Assembly: GCF_000372725.1 (NCBI RefSeq)
Contig: NW_005198167.1
Location: 465,041-529,040, forward strand
Direction: 5' to 3'
Origin: Emiliania huxleyi CCMP1516
Lineage: Eukaryota > Haptophyta > Isochrysidales > Noelaerhabdaceae
DNA: 64,000 nt
The position numbers and the translations under genes are program-made. This document shows positions 52,141 to 62,549 of this stretch, piece by piece. Under the pieces are notes generated by a model. It ran no database searches, was not told the DNA's origin, and saw only the letters and a program-made list of their open reading frames with translations. Every line of letters starts with the position of its first letter. Within the stretch, counting starts at the first letter, position 1.

Positions 52141-52690
52141 TTCGGTAGAAAAGAAGAAGAATTTCAGCTGAAGCTCTTACGTAATTTTACGAGCGTCGAT
52201 TACGAGCCCGAGAGTGCCCCCCGAGTCCCGGCGACCCGCCGACGGAGGGCCGAGAGTGCGAGGGAGAGAGAGAAACACGGGAGCAGATGGGGACGGAAAC
52301 ATGGATACAGCCTAAAACCACAAGCGTCTCGTCCGTTTAGCTTAGAGCTCTAATGGTAGAAAGGAGAGAAGGGTGCACTTGGAGCACTTGGAGTGCAGTC
52401 GGTAACCTCACATCCAGGGCCGCGGGGAGCTCAGAAGCGCACCCAGCGGGCCGGGTGTTTGTCCTTTCTCACCCCGTGTTGCTTGAGTGTCATGTATGTA
52501 TGTATGTAGGAAGGTGAAGAACAGCCAGGCTCGGACTGGACACCAACGCGGACAATAGACCTAAAACTAAAAAACGCGGTATGGGTGGACGCAGTGTCAT
52601 CAGCAGCAGCTCTCGAGGTTTCGAAGTCGAAATTGTGGTGCGTCGGGACCACAAAGTGCGTCACAAGTGCGTCAAGTGCGTCTGAAGCGC
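52141..52690. other. Intergenic region with a dispersed repeat
   Basis: It holds the dispersed repeat copy 52375-52453 and a TGTA/TATG microsatellite at about 52489-52508. No gene recognised before the small secreted protein. Confidence 0.5.
52375..52453 (-). repeat. Dispersed repeat, copy 2 (inverted copy of 6085-6157)
   Basis: Reverse-complement match to 6085-6157 with a few substitutions and a 1-2 base indel. Confidence 0.9.
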
Positions 52691-53062
52691 ATGCGCCTCC
52701 TGCTCGCAGCGTTACTGGTCGCCCTGTCCTCGGCCTCGGCTAAGCCTAACCCCAACCCTAGGCCGCGGTCGCCGCCGCTGGACAGAGCGTCGGTCGTGGC
52801 CGTGCCCAAAAAGAGCCCTCAGCGCGCAAAGGCGGAGGACGGGGCGTGGCGGGTGCGCACCGCTACTCAGCTGAGTATCCTGGGCTACCAGGGCCGGAGC
52901 ACGACGAAAGGGGCCGCACCAAAGCAGCAGCTTGATCGAGCGGCAGTGATCAAGGTGGCCAAAAAGTCTCCACAGCGCTCCAAGCCAGCTGTGCGCAAGG
53001 CCACCCGCCTCGCCGTCACGGGCTACCAGGGCGAAAGTACCACCAAGGACGCGAAACGCTGA
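52691..53062 (+). CDS. Small secreted basic protein with an internal duplication
   Basis: ATG at 52691 gives 123 residues with a clear signal peptide (MRLLLAALLVALSSASA). The mature part is Lys/Arg-rich and made of two related halves: LDRASVVAVPKKSPQRAK ... ATQLSILGYQGRSTTKG and LDRAAVIKVAKKSPQRSK ... ATRLAVTGYQGESTTKD. No cysteines are seen in the mature part. An upstream in-frame start at 52667 is not ATG. The family is unknown; an extracellular, acidic-polymer-binding or cell-cover role would be only a guess. Confidence 0.7.
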   Translation: MRLLLAALLVALSSASAKPNPNPRPRSPPLDRASVVAVPKKSPQRAKAEDGAWRVRTATQLSILGYQGRSTTKGAAPKQQLDRAAVIKVAKKSPQRSKPAVRKATRLAVTGYQGESTTKDAKR

Positions 53063-53784
53063 GCTCTTGCTCAGATCATGCGCGCCAGAAAGCGGCGCGG
53101 AGGAGGCTGCTTTTAGTCTTTGAGTGTCACTCTTGTGTCCGAAGTGTCGAGTGTCGTCTCCACAAACCACACATGCACATGTGCATGCACATGCTACATG
53201 TGCATGTCTCGACCATGTCTCGCATCCTGCCAATCCTGGCGCGTGAGCATGATTGTGGCCGCAAGCTTAGGTGAGCGTCTTGATTTATTGCATCGTGTCA
53301 ATATTTACGACACAAATTTCTGAGGGGCTTTCTGGGTCCGGCGTCGTTGGTGCCGGATCGCAGCCGGCCTGCGCCACGCGCGCGGATCAGCCGCCGCCGC
53401 CGCCTCCTCCGCCGCTTCCGCCGCCGCTGCGCTCCGCCTCCCAGTCGGAGCGACGGCGACCTAGAGCAAGTGCGGGAGGAGGGGGTCGGGAGCCAAGCGC
53501 GGGGGAAGCTGCGGATGCGGACTGCTGCGCGCGCGCAGCACGCACCGAGAGGCAGCGCCGACCGCGGGTTGCGAGCGGAGAGGTCGACGTGGGGTGGGTG
53601 CTCGTGCGGCCGCACGACGTCGCCCGGCTTGAGGTCTGCGGTGTGGGGGAGGGAGGCGGTGTGGGGAGGGCGGGTGCGGGCTGGGCTGGCACAGAGGGCG
53701 GGGAGAGGCGCGGGCGGTTTGGGAGGGTGATGCCATCGGGGGTGCGTTTCTGGTGGAGAAAACGGCGGCAACGGCAGCGGAGAG

Positions 53785-53847
<63 letters not shown>

Positions 53848-53952
53848 CGGCGGCGGCGGCGGCGGAGGAAAGGGAGGGGCCTGGGCGCTCAGGGGAGGAA
53901 GGGCGGACCGGAACCATGGCGCTGGGTTAGAGAAGAGCGGCTGGCGCTGCCA
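53063..53952. other. Intergenic region: palindromic ACATG cluster and GGC tract
   Basis: ACATGCACATGT (53171-53182) and ACATGTGCATGT (53196-53207) are perfect inverted arms with further CATGCA repeats in the loop. 53775-53862 is a GGC/GCG triplet tract running toward the gap. Frames on both strands are low-complexity. Confidence 0.6.
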
Positions 53953-54347
53953 NNNNNNNNNNNNNNNNNNNNNNNNNNNNNNNNNNNNNNNNNNNNNNNN
54001 NNNNNNNNNNNNNNNNNNNNNNNNNNNNNNNNNNNNNNNNNNNNNNNNNNNNNNNNNNNNNNNNNNNNNNNNNNNNNNNNNNNNNNNNNNNNNNNNNNNN
54101 NNNNNNNNNNNNNNNNNNNNNNNNNNNNNNNNNNNNNNNNNNNNNNNNNNNNNNNNNNNNNNNNNNNNNNNNNNNNNNNNNNNNNNNNNNNNNNNNNNNN
54201 NNNNNNNNNNNNNNNNNNNNNNNNNNNNNNNNNNNNNNNNNNNNNNNNNNNNNNNNNNNNNNNNNNNNNNNNNNNNNNNNNNNNNNNNNNNNNNNNNNNN
54301 NNNNNNNNNNNNNNNNNNNNNNNNNNNNNNNNNNNNNNNNNNNNNNN
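53953..54347. other. Assembly gap (395 N)
   Basis: Run of 395 unknown bases downstream of a GGC tract. Confidence 0.99.
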
Positions 54348-54573
54348 CTGGTGGGAGGGCCGACCAGCCGGGCCCCAAAGTAGGAGCAAGAAGGACGACC
54401 CGCGCGAGCGAAGCGCTTATTCCACCTGAAGAAGCCGTGGGTGCTACCATTTTGTTTGTGGCGGGGAAATCACCTCGCTGTCATGTCGCGTAAGGCTTGC
54501 ACGGCTCTCATCCTCTTCCACTTACTCTCCCATTCGGATAGACGTTGACGATTCGTCTTCTCGCCGAGGTACC

Positions 54574-54924
54574 TCAGGCGTCGCTTTGGACCCGACAGCC
54601 CCAGAGTAGGCAGAGGTGTACTTCCTCGCTTGGACTTTGCGGTTGAGTCCTCGGAGGAGGCTGCGCAGGTCTTGGTGCATAGGGCGGTTGGCGATAAGGC
54701 TGGGGGAGCTGGGTGGCGGGGCTCGGAGGAGGCGGAGAAGGCAGCGGAGGCGACGGTGGTGGCGGGCTGGGTGGGGGAGGGGTTGGCGGAGGGGGGCGAC
54801 AGCGGCCTCGGGCTTGAGCAGTCCGCGCAGCGCGAGGGGCGAGTAGTAGACAGCGGTGACTGAGCCGCCTGCCGCCTCGACGGCCTGAATGCGGTGTGTG
54901 GCGGGAGTGTGAGTGTGAGTGTGA

Positions 54925-54970
<46 letters not shown>

Positions 54971-56176
54971 CGGGAGTGTGAGTGTGCGTGTGCGTGTGTG
55001 TGTGTGTGTGCGTGCGTGCGTGCGTGTGTGTGTGTATGTGTGTGTGTGTGTGTGTGGGTGGGTGGGTGCGTGCGTGCGTGCGTGCGTGCGCCTGCCATGG
55101 ACGTGGCACGGTGTCGTGTCATGGACGTGCCGTGTCGTGGACGTGTCGTGGACGTGTCGTGGACGTGTCGTGGACGTGCTGCGGCACTCGCCTGGATAGC
55201 GGGGGCCGAGAGCTGTTGCGCCTCGACGTGCAGTGGCACCTGCAGCTGCCCGCCGCCCCGGCCGAGCAGCTTGATCCCGGAGACGCCCTAGCGAGCGGAG
55301 GCGGCAGCGAGGTCACACGAGGCGGCAGCGAGGGAGGCGGCGGCGGAGGAAGCAGGGGCGGAGGAGGCGGCGGCGGAGGGAGCAGTGGCGGAGGAGGCGG
55401 AGTCGGAGGAGGTGGGGGCGGAGGAGGCGTCTCTTGGGTCGCCAGGCTGGAGGGGGCGGTGGCGGTGGCTGTCAGCGAGGCGGCGCCCTTGCGCCGGGAG
55501 GCGGCGGTGGGTGGCGGGGGCTGTCGGGAAGGGGTTCGGGGTGGTCATCATGAATTGGCGGACTGGGTCGCTCGCTGTAGCGTCGGAGCCGTGCGAGAAG
55601 CAGATCGCACGTCCACATATCGGCCATAACTCCCCCGTCCTTCGGCCGTATCTCGGCCGTGTCTCGGCTACCTCTCGCCGCGCGCAGCGTGATGAGGCGG
55701 TTGTCGAAGAGCGTCTTGACGGTGATGGGCGCGTCGGCGGCCGGCCGGTCGAGGCGGCCCGAGAGGACCCACGATTGGAGGTCCTGCAGGTTGACGCCGA
55801 GGTACTCCCGCTTCAGCCGGTAGAAGCCGCGCTTCGGGATCCGCTTCACGTCGCTCGTCTGGCCTCCGCTCTGCAGGAGGAAGCCCTTGTTGCCCGCGCG
55901 CGCCGCCATGCCCTTCATGCCGCGGCCGCTCTTCCGCCCGCGCCCCGACCCGACGCCGCGCCCGACGCGCGTCTTCTTGAGCCTCGCGCCGTAGTTGTCC
56001 CGTATCCTGTTGAGCGCGAGCGGCCCCAGCTCGGTCGGCGGCGCGTGCGCGAGCGGCGGCGGCGCGAGCGGCACGGCGGACGAGAGCGAGCGGAGCGACG
56101 ATGGCCCGGCCCGCCCGAGCGCCGGCGCTCCCACACGGCAGCGCAGCGACGGCAGCGACAAACGTCGGAGGAGCAT
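54574..56176 (-). CDS. Organellar (mitochondrial-type) ribosomal protein uL15
   Basis: Minus-strand exons 55682-56176, 55192-55287, one from 54884 downward, and a weakly supported last exon ending near 54574. Exon 1 opens with an Arg/Ser/Leu-rich presequence ([20 protein letters not shown]) typical of mitochondrial targeting. It is followed by the uL15 core [35 protein letters not shown] and [18 protein letters not shown]. Exon 2 gives [20 protein letters not shown] and exon 3 [20 protein letters not shown], both expected in L15. uL15 binds 23S-type rRNA in the large subunit. The C-terminal frame is ambiguous because of Pro-rich low complexity. Introns hold CCGAGATACGG- and TCCACGACACG-type minisatellites and a long GT tract. 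Confidence 0.85.
54898..55090 (+). repeat. GT dinucleotide microsatellite
   Basis: Almost 200 bp of GT with GC and GG interruptions, in a uL15m intron. Confidence 0.97.
55120..55185 (-). repeat. 11-bp intronic minisatellite
   Basis: About five copies of TCCACGACACG, read on the sense (minus) strand of uL15m, right after the exon 55192-55287. Confidence 0.9.
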
Positions 56177-56629
56177 TGTCCAGGGGGGCACCTTCACAGC
56201 CTTTGAGCACTTGAGCACTGGATAGGGTCGATTCCGCGTGGTACGGGACCCCTCGATCGTCTCGCCCTCCCTCACTGGTGTGTTCATTGGGGGGGGTCAT
56301 AACAAACACGGTACAGGATCGAGGTGCACGCTGCCGAGGCAGTGTCGTCCCCCCTCTCCCCGACGGTCTCGGGCACCGCACCCGTGCTGCCACAAAGCAC
56401 AATGTGCTGCCACAAAGCACCACTAGCGATTTCGCGCAGAGGGCGTAGTGAAGCGCTGGGGCGCTCACTGTGTGTTATTCGGGTGGGGATCCATCAGTGG
56501 TAAGCGGCTTTAGTCACAGATCCAAGCTCAGACGTCACACCAACACCACAAACACGCTCACTTCGCCGCTGCTGTAGATGGGCCTCCGGGGGCCCATGCT
56601 ACGTCGAAGCACAGACCCGATCTCGGCAC
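56177..56629. other. Upstream region of uL15m, no gene recognised
   Basis: A short tandem TGCTGCCACAAAGCAC appears twice at 56388-56424. Related motifs recur near 57662-57700. Confidence 0.45.
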
Positions 56630-57505
56630 TCACGGGCTGCCACGCGCCCGCGCGCGGCGCGGGCCGCACCGCCCATGCCCCCGGGTCACCGACCCCGCCT
56701 CTCGGCCCTCTCGGCCCTCAGGAGCGTGCGGGAGACCGGCGAGGGGCGCGCCGCGTGCCGCCTGCAGAGCCGCCAGAGGCATTGTCGCCTCCGCTGGCGG
56801 GGTTCCCGCGCGCCCGCCCGCGCCCGCGCCCGCCCACGCCGCGCCCGCGGGCTCCGGATGCGCCGCCCTCCTTCTCCTTCTTCTCGATGGCAGTCCACGC
56901 GTGCTTGTCGACGGGTCGGCGGCGTGGTCGAGGGGAAGGTCGCCGGCGGCCGCAACTCTGCCGCCGTCGCTCCGCCGGCTCTGATCGAGTATCGGGCGTT
57001 GAGGGCGGCGGCGCAAAGCGGGTCTGGCGCATCCATCGCCACGAGCCTCGCGGCCGCGGTCGTGGCACACCTGGTGGCGGCTCTCGAGGCCGTCTCTACG
57101 GCGCTCGACGCCGTGTGAGGTCGCCGGCGGCCGCAACTCCGTGTCTCCGCCGCCGTCGCTCCGCCGGCTCTGACCGAGTATCGGGCGTTGAGGGCGGCGG
57201 CGCAAAGCGGGTCTGGCGCATCCATCGCCACGAGCCTCGCGGCCGCGGTCGTGGCACACCTGGTGGCGGCTCTCGGGGCCGTCTCTACGGCGCTCGACAC
57301 CGTGTGAGGTCGCCGGCGGCCGCACCTTTGCCGCCGTCGCTCCGCCGGCTCTAACCGAGTATCGGGCGTTGAGGGCGGCGGCGCAAAGCGGGTCTGGTGC
57401 GCCACGGCCACCACCCTTGCCACCGCCCTTGCCGCCGCCCTTGCCACCCTTTGCCGCCTTGCCTCCGCCGCGGGCGGCGGTGGGAGCGGCCTGCTGGGCT
57501 AGCAT
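56630..57505 (-). CDS. Possible Gly/Lys-rich protein over a 188-bp tandem repeat (coding strand uncertain)
   Basis: ATG at 57505 opens MLAQQAAPTAARGGGKAAKG, Gly/Lys repeats and PDPLCAAALNARYSVRAGGA. The minus frames continue through the tandem repeat at 56937-57400, and one repeats a 63-residue module in frame. The plus strand is also open in each unit (ALIEYRALRAAAQSGSG... followed by TGA), so strand assignment is doubtful. No domain recognised. Confidence 0.3.
   Translation of the reverse strand: MLAQQAAPTAARGGGKAAKGGKGGGKGGGKGGGRGAPDPLCAAALNARYSVRAGGATAAKVRPPATSHGVERRRDGPESRHQVCHDRGREARGDGCARPALRRRPQRPILGQSRRSDGGGDTELRPPATSHGVERRRDGLESRHQVCHDRGREARGDGCARPALRRRPQRPILDQSRRSDGGRVAAAGDLPLDHAADPSTSTRGLPSRRRRRRAAHPEPAGAAWAGAGAGGRAGTPPAEATMPLAALQAARGAPLAGLPHAPEGREGREAGSVTRGHGRCGPRRARARGSP
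56937..57400. repeat. ~188-bp tandem repeat, two full copies and part of a third
   Basis: Units start at GGTCGCCGGCGGCCGCA (56938, 57119, 57307). Each contains GCTCCGCCGGCTCTRAYCGA, GTATCGGGCGTTGAGGGCGG and GCGCAAAGCGGGTCTGG with few differences. Confidence 0.95.
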
Positions 57506-58824
57506 GTTGTCCGTGGCTGTGGACGGGCACGTGGAACGTCAATTCATGTTCTAACGGCCTCCGGGATTCAAACAAAAAATAGCCGGGGCCCTCTCGCAAC
57601 CCCTCCGACCCCCCGGGACCCGTGGGCGTCGAAGAGGCGCTCTCGGGGGGCCGTTCTGAGTTCATGCTACCACGAAGCACACTGTGCTGCGTCGAAGCAC
57701 CGGGCCCGAGTCCGCCGACGGCGATGGCGGTGTGACCGATCGAGCTACAAGAGGAGCTTGTTCAGCAGGATCCGGGATAGTCTGACGCACTACCTCACTG
57801 GGCCTGAGATCATCGAGACAACACCCGTCACCGTCTCGGGTTTGCGTGGGATCGAACCACTCCGGGATGGGCAAGCCCATCAATTTTCACTGTGTTTCTC
57901 CCCTGCACCTGCAGGGGATAGCGGGAGAGGGGTTGGCTGTATCTGGGACGGAAGGGAAGAGGAGGAAAGGGAGGACGAGGGGGGGGGGGGATTGAGGGGG
58001 GGGGCGGGGGGGGGGGGCTCAGATAGTCAAACGCTGCTGTCATAGCAACTCGTAGACGTATTACACACACAAAGACTCATAGCAACTCATAGACGTATTA
58101 CACACACGAAGACTCATTGCAACTCGCAGCCGTATTATACACCCAAAGATCGAGGCCCGCCCAGGTCACCCGTTCTCCCACACTCGGGCCACTTCAGACA
58201 GCCGGCGCTGTCTACAGCCTTGTTTATATTGAGAAGAAAATACCTCTTTTGCCGCTGTGTCAAAGAGTTGGAACTCGATAGACTCGAGGGGCCAGGATAT
58301 GCAGCGAGGAGGACGGAGCTGCGCCGAAAGGCGAAAGAAGCAGCGAGAACAAGGGACCGGCAGGCGGCGGCGGCGTCGCAGAACGAGGCAGAGGAGAGCG
58401 ACGCGACAGAATGAAGAAGAAGCGAGAAGGGAAAGAACGACGAGAGTGGGACGACCGCGAGGTGGCATGAAGGTTGCAGCGAGAATCGGTGAGAGACTGC
58501 GAAGAGAGATAGGAAGAGGCGGACGCCCAAGGGTGGGCGACGGCTAGCGCATCACACACCTCTCCTTAAACAGTGGCCAGGGGCGGGGCTTGCATTTTTG
58601 CCGTCGCCTGTCGCCGCTACAGCGCAGCACACCTATTCTTCTCAGAGAGAGTTTGAGCAATGGCCCTTCTCTTTTCTCGCGTTTTCCTCCGTTTTCTTTC
58701 GCCGTTACAGGTTTCGAAGTAACTTGAAGCCCGAACCGTGTTATTTCCTCGAGCGCCGGATAAGCGATTCACACGAGGGCCGTCACAACGTGTTTCTCGG
58801 CTCGCCCTCGCCCGGCCCGGCGCT
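57506..58824. other. Intergenic region with poly-G and a 37-bp tandem repeat
   Basis: 57980-58018 is a G-rich run. The 37-bp repeat at 58041-58149 is listed separately. The 16-mer ATTGAGAAGAAAATAC at ~58230 also occurs at ~4891. No gene recognised. Confidence 0.5.
58041..58149 (+). repeat. 37-bp tandem repeat, about three copies
   Basis: GCAACTCRYAGMCGTATTAY then ACACMCRAAGA repeats with a 37-bp period, starting at about 58045, 58082 and 58119. Confidence 0.95.
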
Positions 58825-59539
58825 ATGCCGGCGCGTTCGCTAGAGGCTGCTGCCGCAGAGCGGAGGCGCGTGCGTCGCCTCGCTACTCTCGCGGCGAAGC
58901 AGCTGCCGCCGCCGAGACGCGACGCGGCGTCTGCCGAGGAGAGAGAGCCAGCGCGGCGGTCGCCGACGCCGCCTTCGAGCTGTGTGCCACTTCTCGGGTG
59001 CACGACAGCTCTGCGCGGCAGCAGCATCAGCAGCCGCCGCACCGCCACCCGCCTCGCGCCTGTCGCGGCCGGAAGGGAGCACGCCGTCGCTGCCGTGGTA
59101 CCGAGGGCCGGAGCCCGACTCTCGTACAGTCGAGCGGCTCCGAGGCGAAGCGCTGACACACACAGGGCATGCCGCGCAAGGAGAGCGCGCCTCGAGGCCG
59201 GCAAGTGCGCGTACGTGCCGCGCGGTCTTGGTGGCGCGATTCATGAGGTCGCTCTCGCTGCCGGCCGATGAACCCTCGCCGCCCCCGCACCAGCGACACC
59301 GGCCGCGGCTCGCCTCCACGCGCCGGCTCGGAAGAGGGGCTGTCGGCGGCGCAGCAGAGCGGCTCGCCTCGGCGCTCGAGCCGCCGACAGCCCCACTCCT
59401 CGACGTGACGGCCGCTCCCGGAGCCAGCCGGTGCGCGCCCGACCCACGTTCCCTCTCGCACCCCTCCGACCCCCCCTGCGCGGCGCACCCGCCCGCTGTG
59501 CGCCGGCTCGAGCGCCTATCGCCAAATCGCGACGTTTGA
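58825..59539 (+). CDS. Possible Arg/Ser/Pro-rich disordered protein
   Basis: ATG at 58825 opens MPARSLEAAAAERRRVRRLA, and an overlapping frame from about 58982 continues EGSTPSLPWYRGPEPDSRTV, then RAVLVARFMRSLSLPADEPS and ends RLERLSPNRDV at 59539. Joining the two needs an intron or shift near 58990-59030. No domain; equally long antisense frames exist. It may be an RS-like or disordered protein, or non-coding GC-rich DNA. Confidence 0.3.
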
Positions 59540-59752
59540 GCGCAGCGCACGCGTCCCACACGTCACGCGCGCGCAGGAGAGCGTGCGGCACAGCAGTAGC
59601 GTGTACTCGCCGAGGGCATCGCGCCGAAAACCCCGCGCGTTCCGCCCCAGCAGAGGCTGCAGCCTCTGCACAAGCTACACCACTGTAAGAATGGTGAGTA
59701 CTTGGGGTTGAGTGGGCTTGCTTGCTCCCTCAGCCGGGAGCAAAAATGCAAG

Positions 59753-59824
59753 AAATCCCTGTGTGGTGGCGGCGTGCCGTCCTCCCATCCCTCCCTTGGG
59801 TTGTCCGTTTTCTTTCTTTCTTTC
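59753..59824 (-). repeat. ~70-bp dispersed repeat (inverted copy of 41588-41658)
   Basis: Reverse complement of 41588-41658; here in the 5' flank of the GYF gene. Confidence 0.9.
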
Positions 59825-59921
59825 TTTCCTGGGTCAGTGTTCTTTCTTTCTCACTCTTTTCACCTTTGGGCAAGAACCATACCCCGCAAAGAGTTGGAAC
59901 CCGTCGGTGCCCTCGTCCGGA

Positions 59922-60426
59922 ATGCAGTTCTACGTCGTCGACGAGGAGGGCGCGGAGCAGGGCCCGTACTCGGAGGAGCAGGTCCACGCGATGATCCACG
60001 ACGGGCTTGTGAGCCACGACGTTCTCGCGCGACTCGCCTCTGGCGCGATGCGCTTCCAGCGGCTGGGCGCGCTGCTCAAGCGGCAAGCGGACGCGGCTGG
60101 GACGCGCGTCGACAGCCATGCGGCGCGCGCTGCTGCGGAGCGTGCCGCGGAGGAGGACGAGGTCCTGCCGGGCGGCGTGAGCGCGGCGGAGGTCGAGTGG
60201 TTTTACCAAGACGACGTCGGCGAGGAGAGAGGCCCTCTTTCGACGGCGCAGATTCGCTCGCTCGTGCGGCAGGGGCTGCTCGGGCCGGTGCGGCTCGTGC
60301 GGCGCGGCCGACGCGGCGCCTTCCTCGACCTTGGCTCGTGGCCAGAGATCGCCGAGGAGGCCGAGCTGGCCCGCCGCCGGCCGAAGCGGCCTGCGGCGGC
60401 TGCGGGCGCGGAGGCGGAGGCCACGC

Positions 60427-60463
<37 letters not shown>

Positions 60464-60594
60464 AGAGGGTGGGGCGGGCGCGGGGGAGTCGCCGCGTGAG
60501 GGGGGCGAGGAGGACAACGAGGAGTTGGCGCCGCCCGAGTTCGAGGATGAGGACTGTAGATGGCACAATCTTGGTGTGAGGATATTCACACACA

Positions 60595-60663
<69 letters not shown>

Positions 60664-60698
60664 CACAGGCACACACAGGCACACACAGGCACACACAG

Positions 60699-60744
<46 letters not shown>

Positions 60745-60789
60745 GCACGCACGCACGCACACACACACGCACGCACACACACACACACG

Positions 60790-60832
<43 letters not shown>

Positions 60833-61327
60833 GCAAGCACGCACGCACGCACACACACACGCACACACACACACACACGCACACACACACGCGCACCGGC
60901 CCGTGCACTTTGAATGCCGTGGGACTCTTGTCTCTTAGAACGTGGAGTCGCCATGGCTGCATGGCCCTTGCCCCACCACCACCACCATGTGCGTGTGTCG
61001 AGAAGTGTACCTGACCCGACCCCACCTTAGGATGAGGACGGGCTAGAGTGGGTGTACGAGGACGACCGCGGCGGCGTGCAGGGCCCTTTCAGCACGTCCG
61101 AGCTGCAAGGCTGGATCCGCGAGGGGTACTTGCAGCCGACGCGGCGCGGCGGGCCCGCTGGCACAGACGCCGCCGAGATGCAGCCGCTCGGACGGTACGC
61201 GGAGTTCCTCAGCGTCGTGCCGGAGGACTGGGAGGAGGACCTGATCGCTCCTCCGCCGCCGAGCAAGGGGAGCGAGGCGTCGCTCAGCCGAGAGGAAGAG
61301 GAGGCGCTGCGTAGGGCGAAGGCGGAG

Positions 61328-61358
<31 letters not shown>

Positions 61359-62506
61359 AGGCGGCGGCGGAGGCGGAGGCGGAGGCGGAGGCGGCGGAGG
61401 CGGCAGAGGCGGCGGAGGGGACGGCAACGGCGGAGGCGGTGGAGGTGGAGGCAGGAGATGCCAAAGCAAGCGCAGCACCGGCGGAGCTGGAGGCGGCGGC
61501 GGGAGGGGCTGAGGTGGCGGCTGCCGCGGTCATGCCCGAGGCCTCCGGCGATGCGCCCGCCGCCGCCATTGCAGCCGCCGCCGCCGCCGCCGCCGCCTCC
61601 GCCGCAGCAGCAGCAACAACAGCAGCGGCAACAGCGGCAGCAGCAACTTCGGCTGCCGTGCCCACATCTGTGCCCGCGTCGGCCGCTGCCTCGGCGGCGG
61701 AGGCGGCGGAGGCGGCGGCGGCGGCGGAGGCGGCGGCGGCAGCGGCGGCGCTGCCCCCTGCTGAAGCCTTGCGCAGGGCTCGGCAGCAGGTGCAGCGCAA
61801 CCTGCGCGCCAACCAGCCGCTGCCCCTCGCTGCGGCCGACGCGCTCCTCCCCGCGGCCACGCCGCCAAGTGCCGCCCCGGCGGCCGCGGCGGCCGACACG
61901 GCTAGTTCGGCGCCGCCCGCCGCCGGCAGAGGTGCGCGGGAGGGGGACGGGCCGAGCTGGGTGTACCTCGACGACGGCGGCGGCGAGCAAGGGCCGTACA
62001 CGACCGCGAAGCTCCGCTCGTGGCTCTCGCGAGGCTTGCTCGAGGCGAGCCGGCCAGTCTTCCGGCTGCCGCACGGCGCACCGCGCGACAAGGCGGAGAG
62101 GCGGCCGATGGAGCAGTGGCCAGAGCTGGCGCCGTACGTCGTGAGGGATGATGACGCGCCGCCGCTTCCCGCGCCGCTTCCCGCGCCGCTTCCCGCGCCG
62201 CCGCCCGCGCCGCCGCCGCCGGGTGGCGACACGGCGGCAGCGGCGGCGGGAGAGGCGGCGGGGGCGGGCGGCGGGGGGGAGGAGCCGCGAGGTGGCCTGA
62301 GCGCGCACGAGGCGTCATCGCTGTGGGAGTACTGGGACGACCGCGGGCGCGTGCAGGGCCCCTTCTCCGCGGAGAAGCTGCTCGGCTGGCTCAAGGCGGG
62401 CCACATCAAGGCGTCGCGCATGGTCCGCCGCTCGGTCCTCCTCTCGGACCCAAACGAGGCAGCCGCACACGCGCGCACACACACACGCACGCACGCACAC
62501 ACACAC

Positions 62507-62549
<43 letters not shown>

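Noticed and set aside
52741..52762. Telomere-like CCCTAA/CCCAACCC motif
   Set aside because: It is short, irregular and lies inside the coding sequence of the small secreted protein (KPNPNPRP).
57835..57870. Second tRNA-like T-loop on the minus strand (GGTTCGATCC)
   Set aside because: Neighbouring sequence does not give a cloverleaf; no acceptor or anticodon stem could be drawn.
60590..60900. His/Thr-rich extension of the GYF protein read through the CA repeat
   Set aside because: It is an intron: the downstream exon resumes the GYF frame at a direct repeat and AG acceptor.
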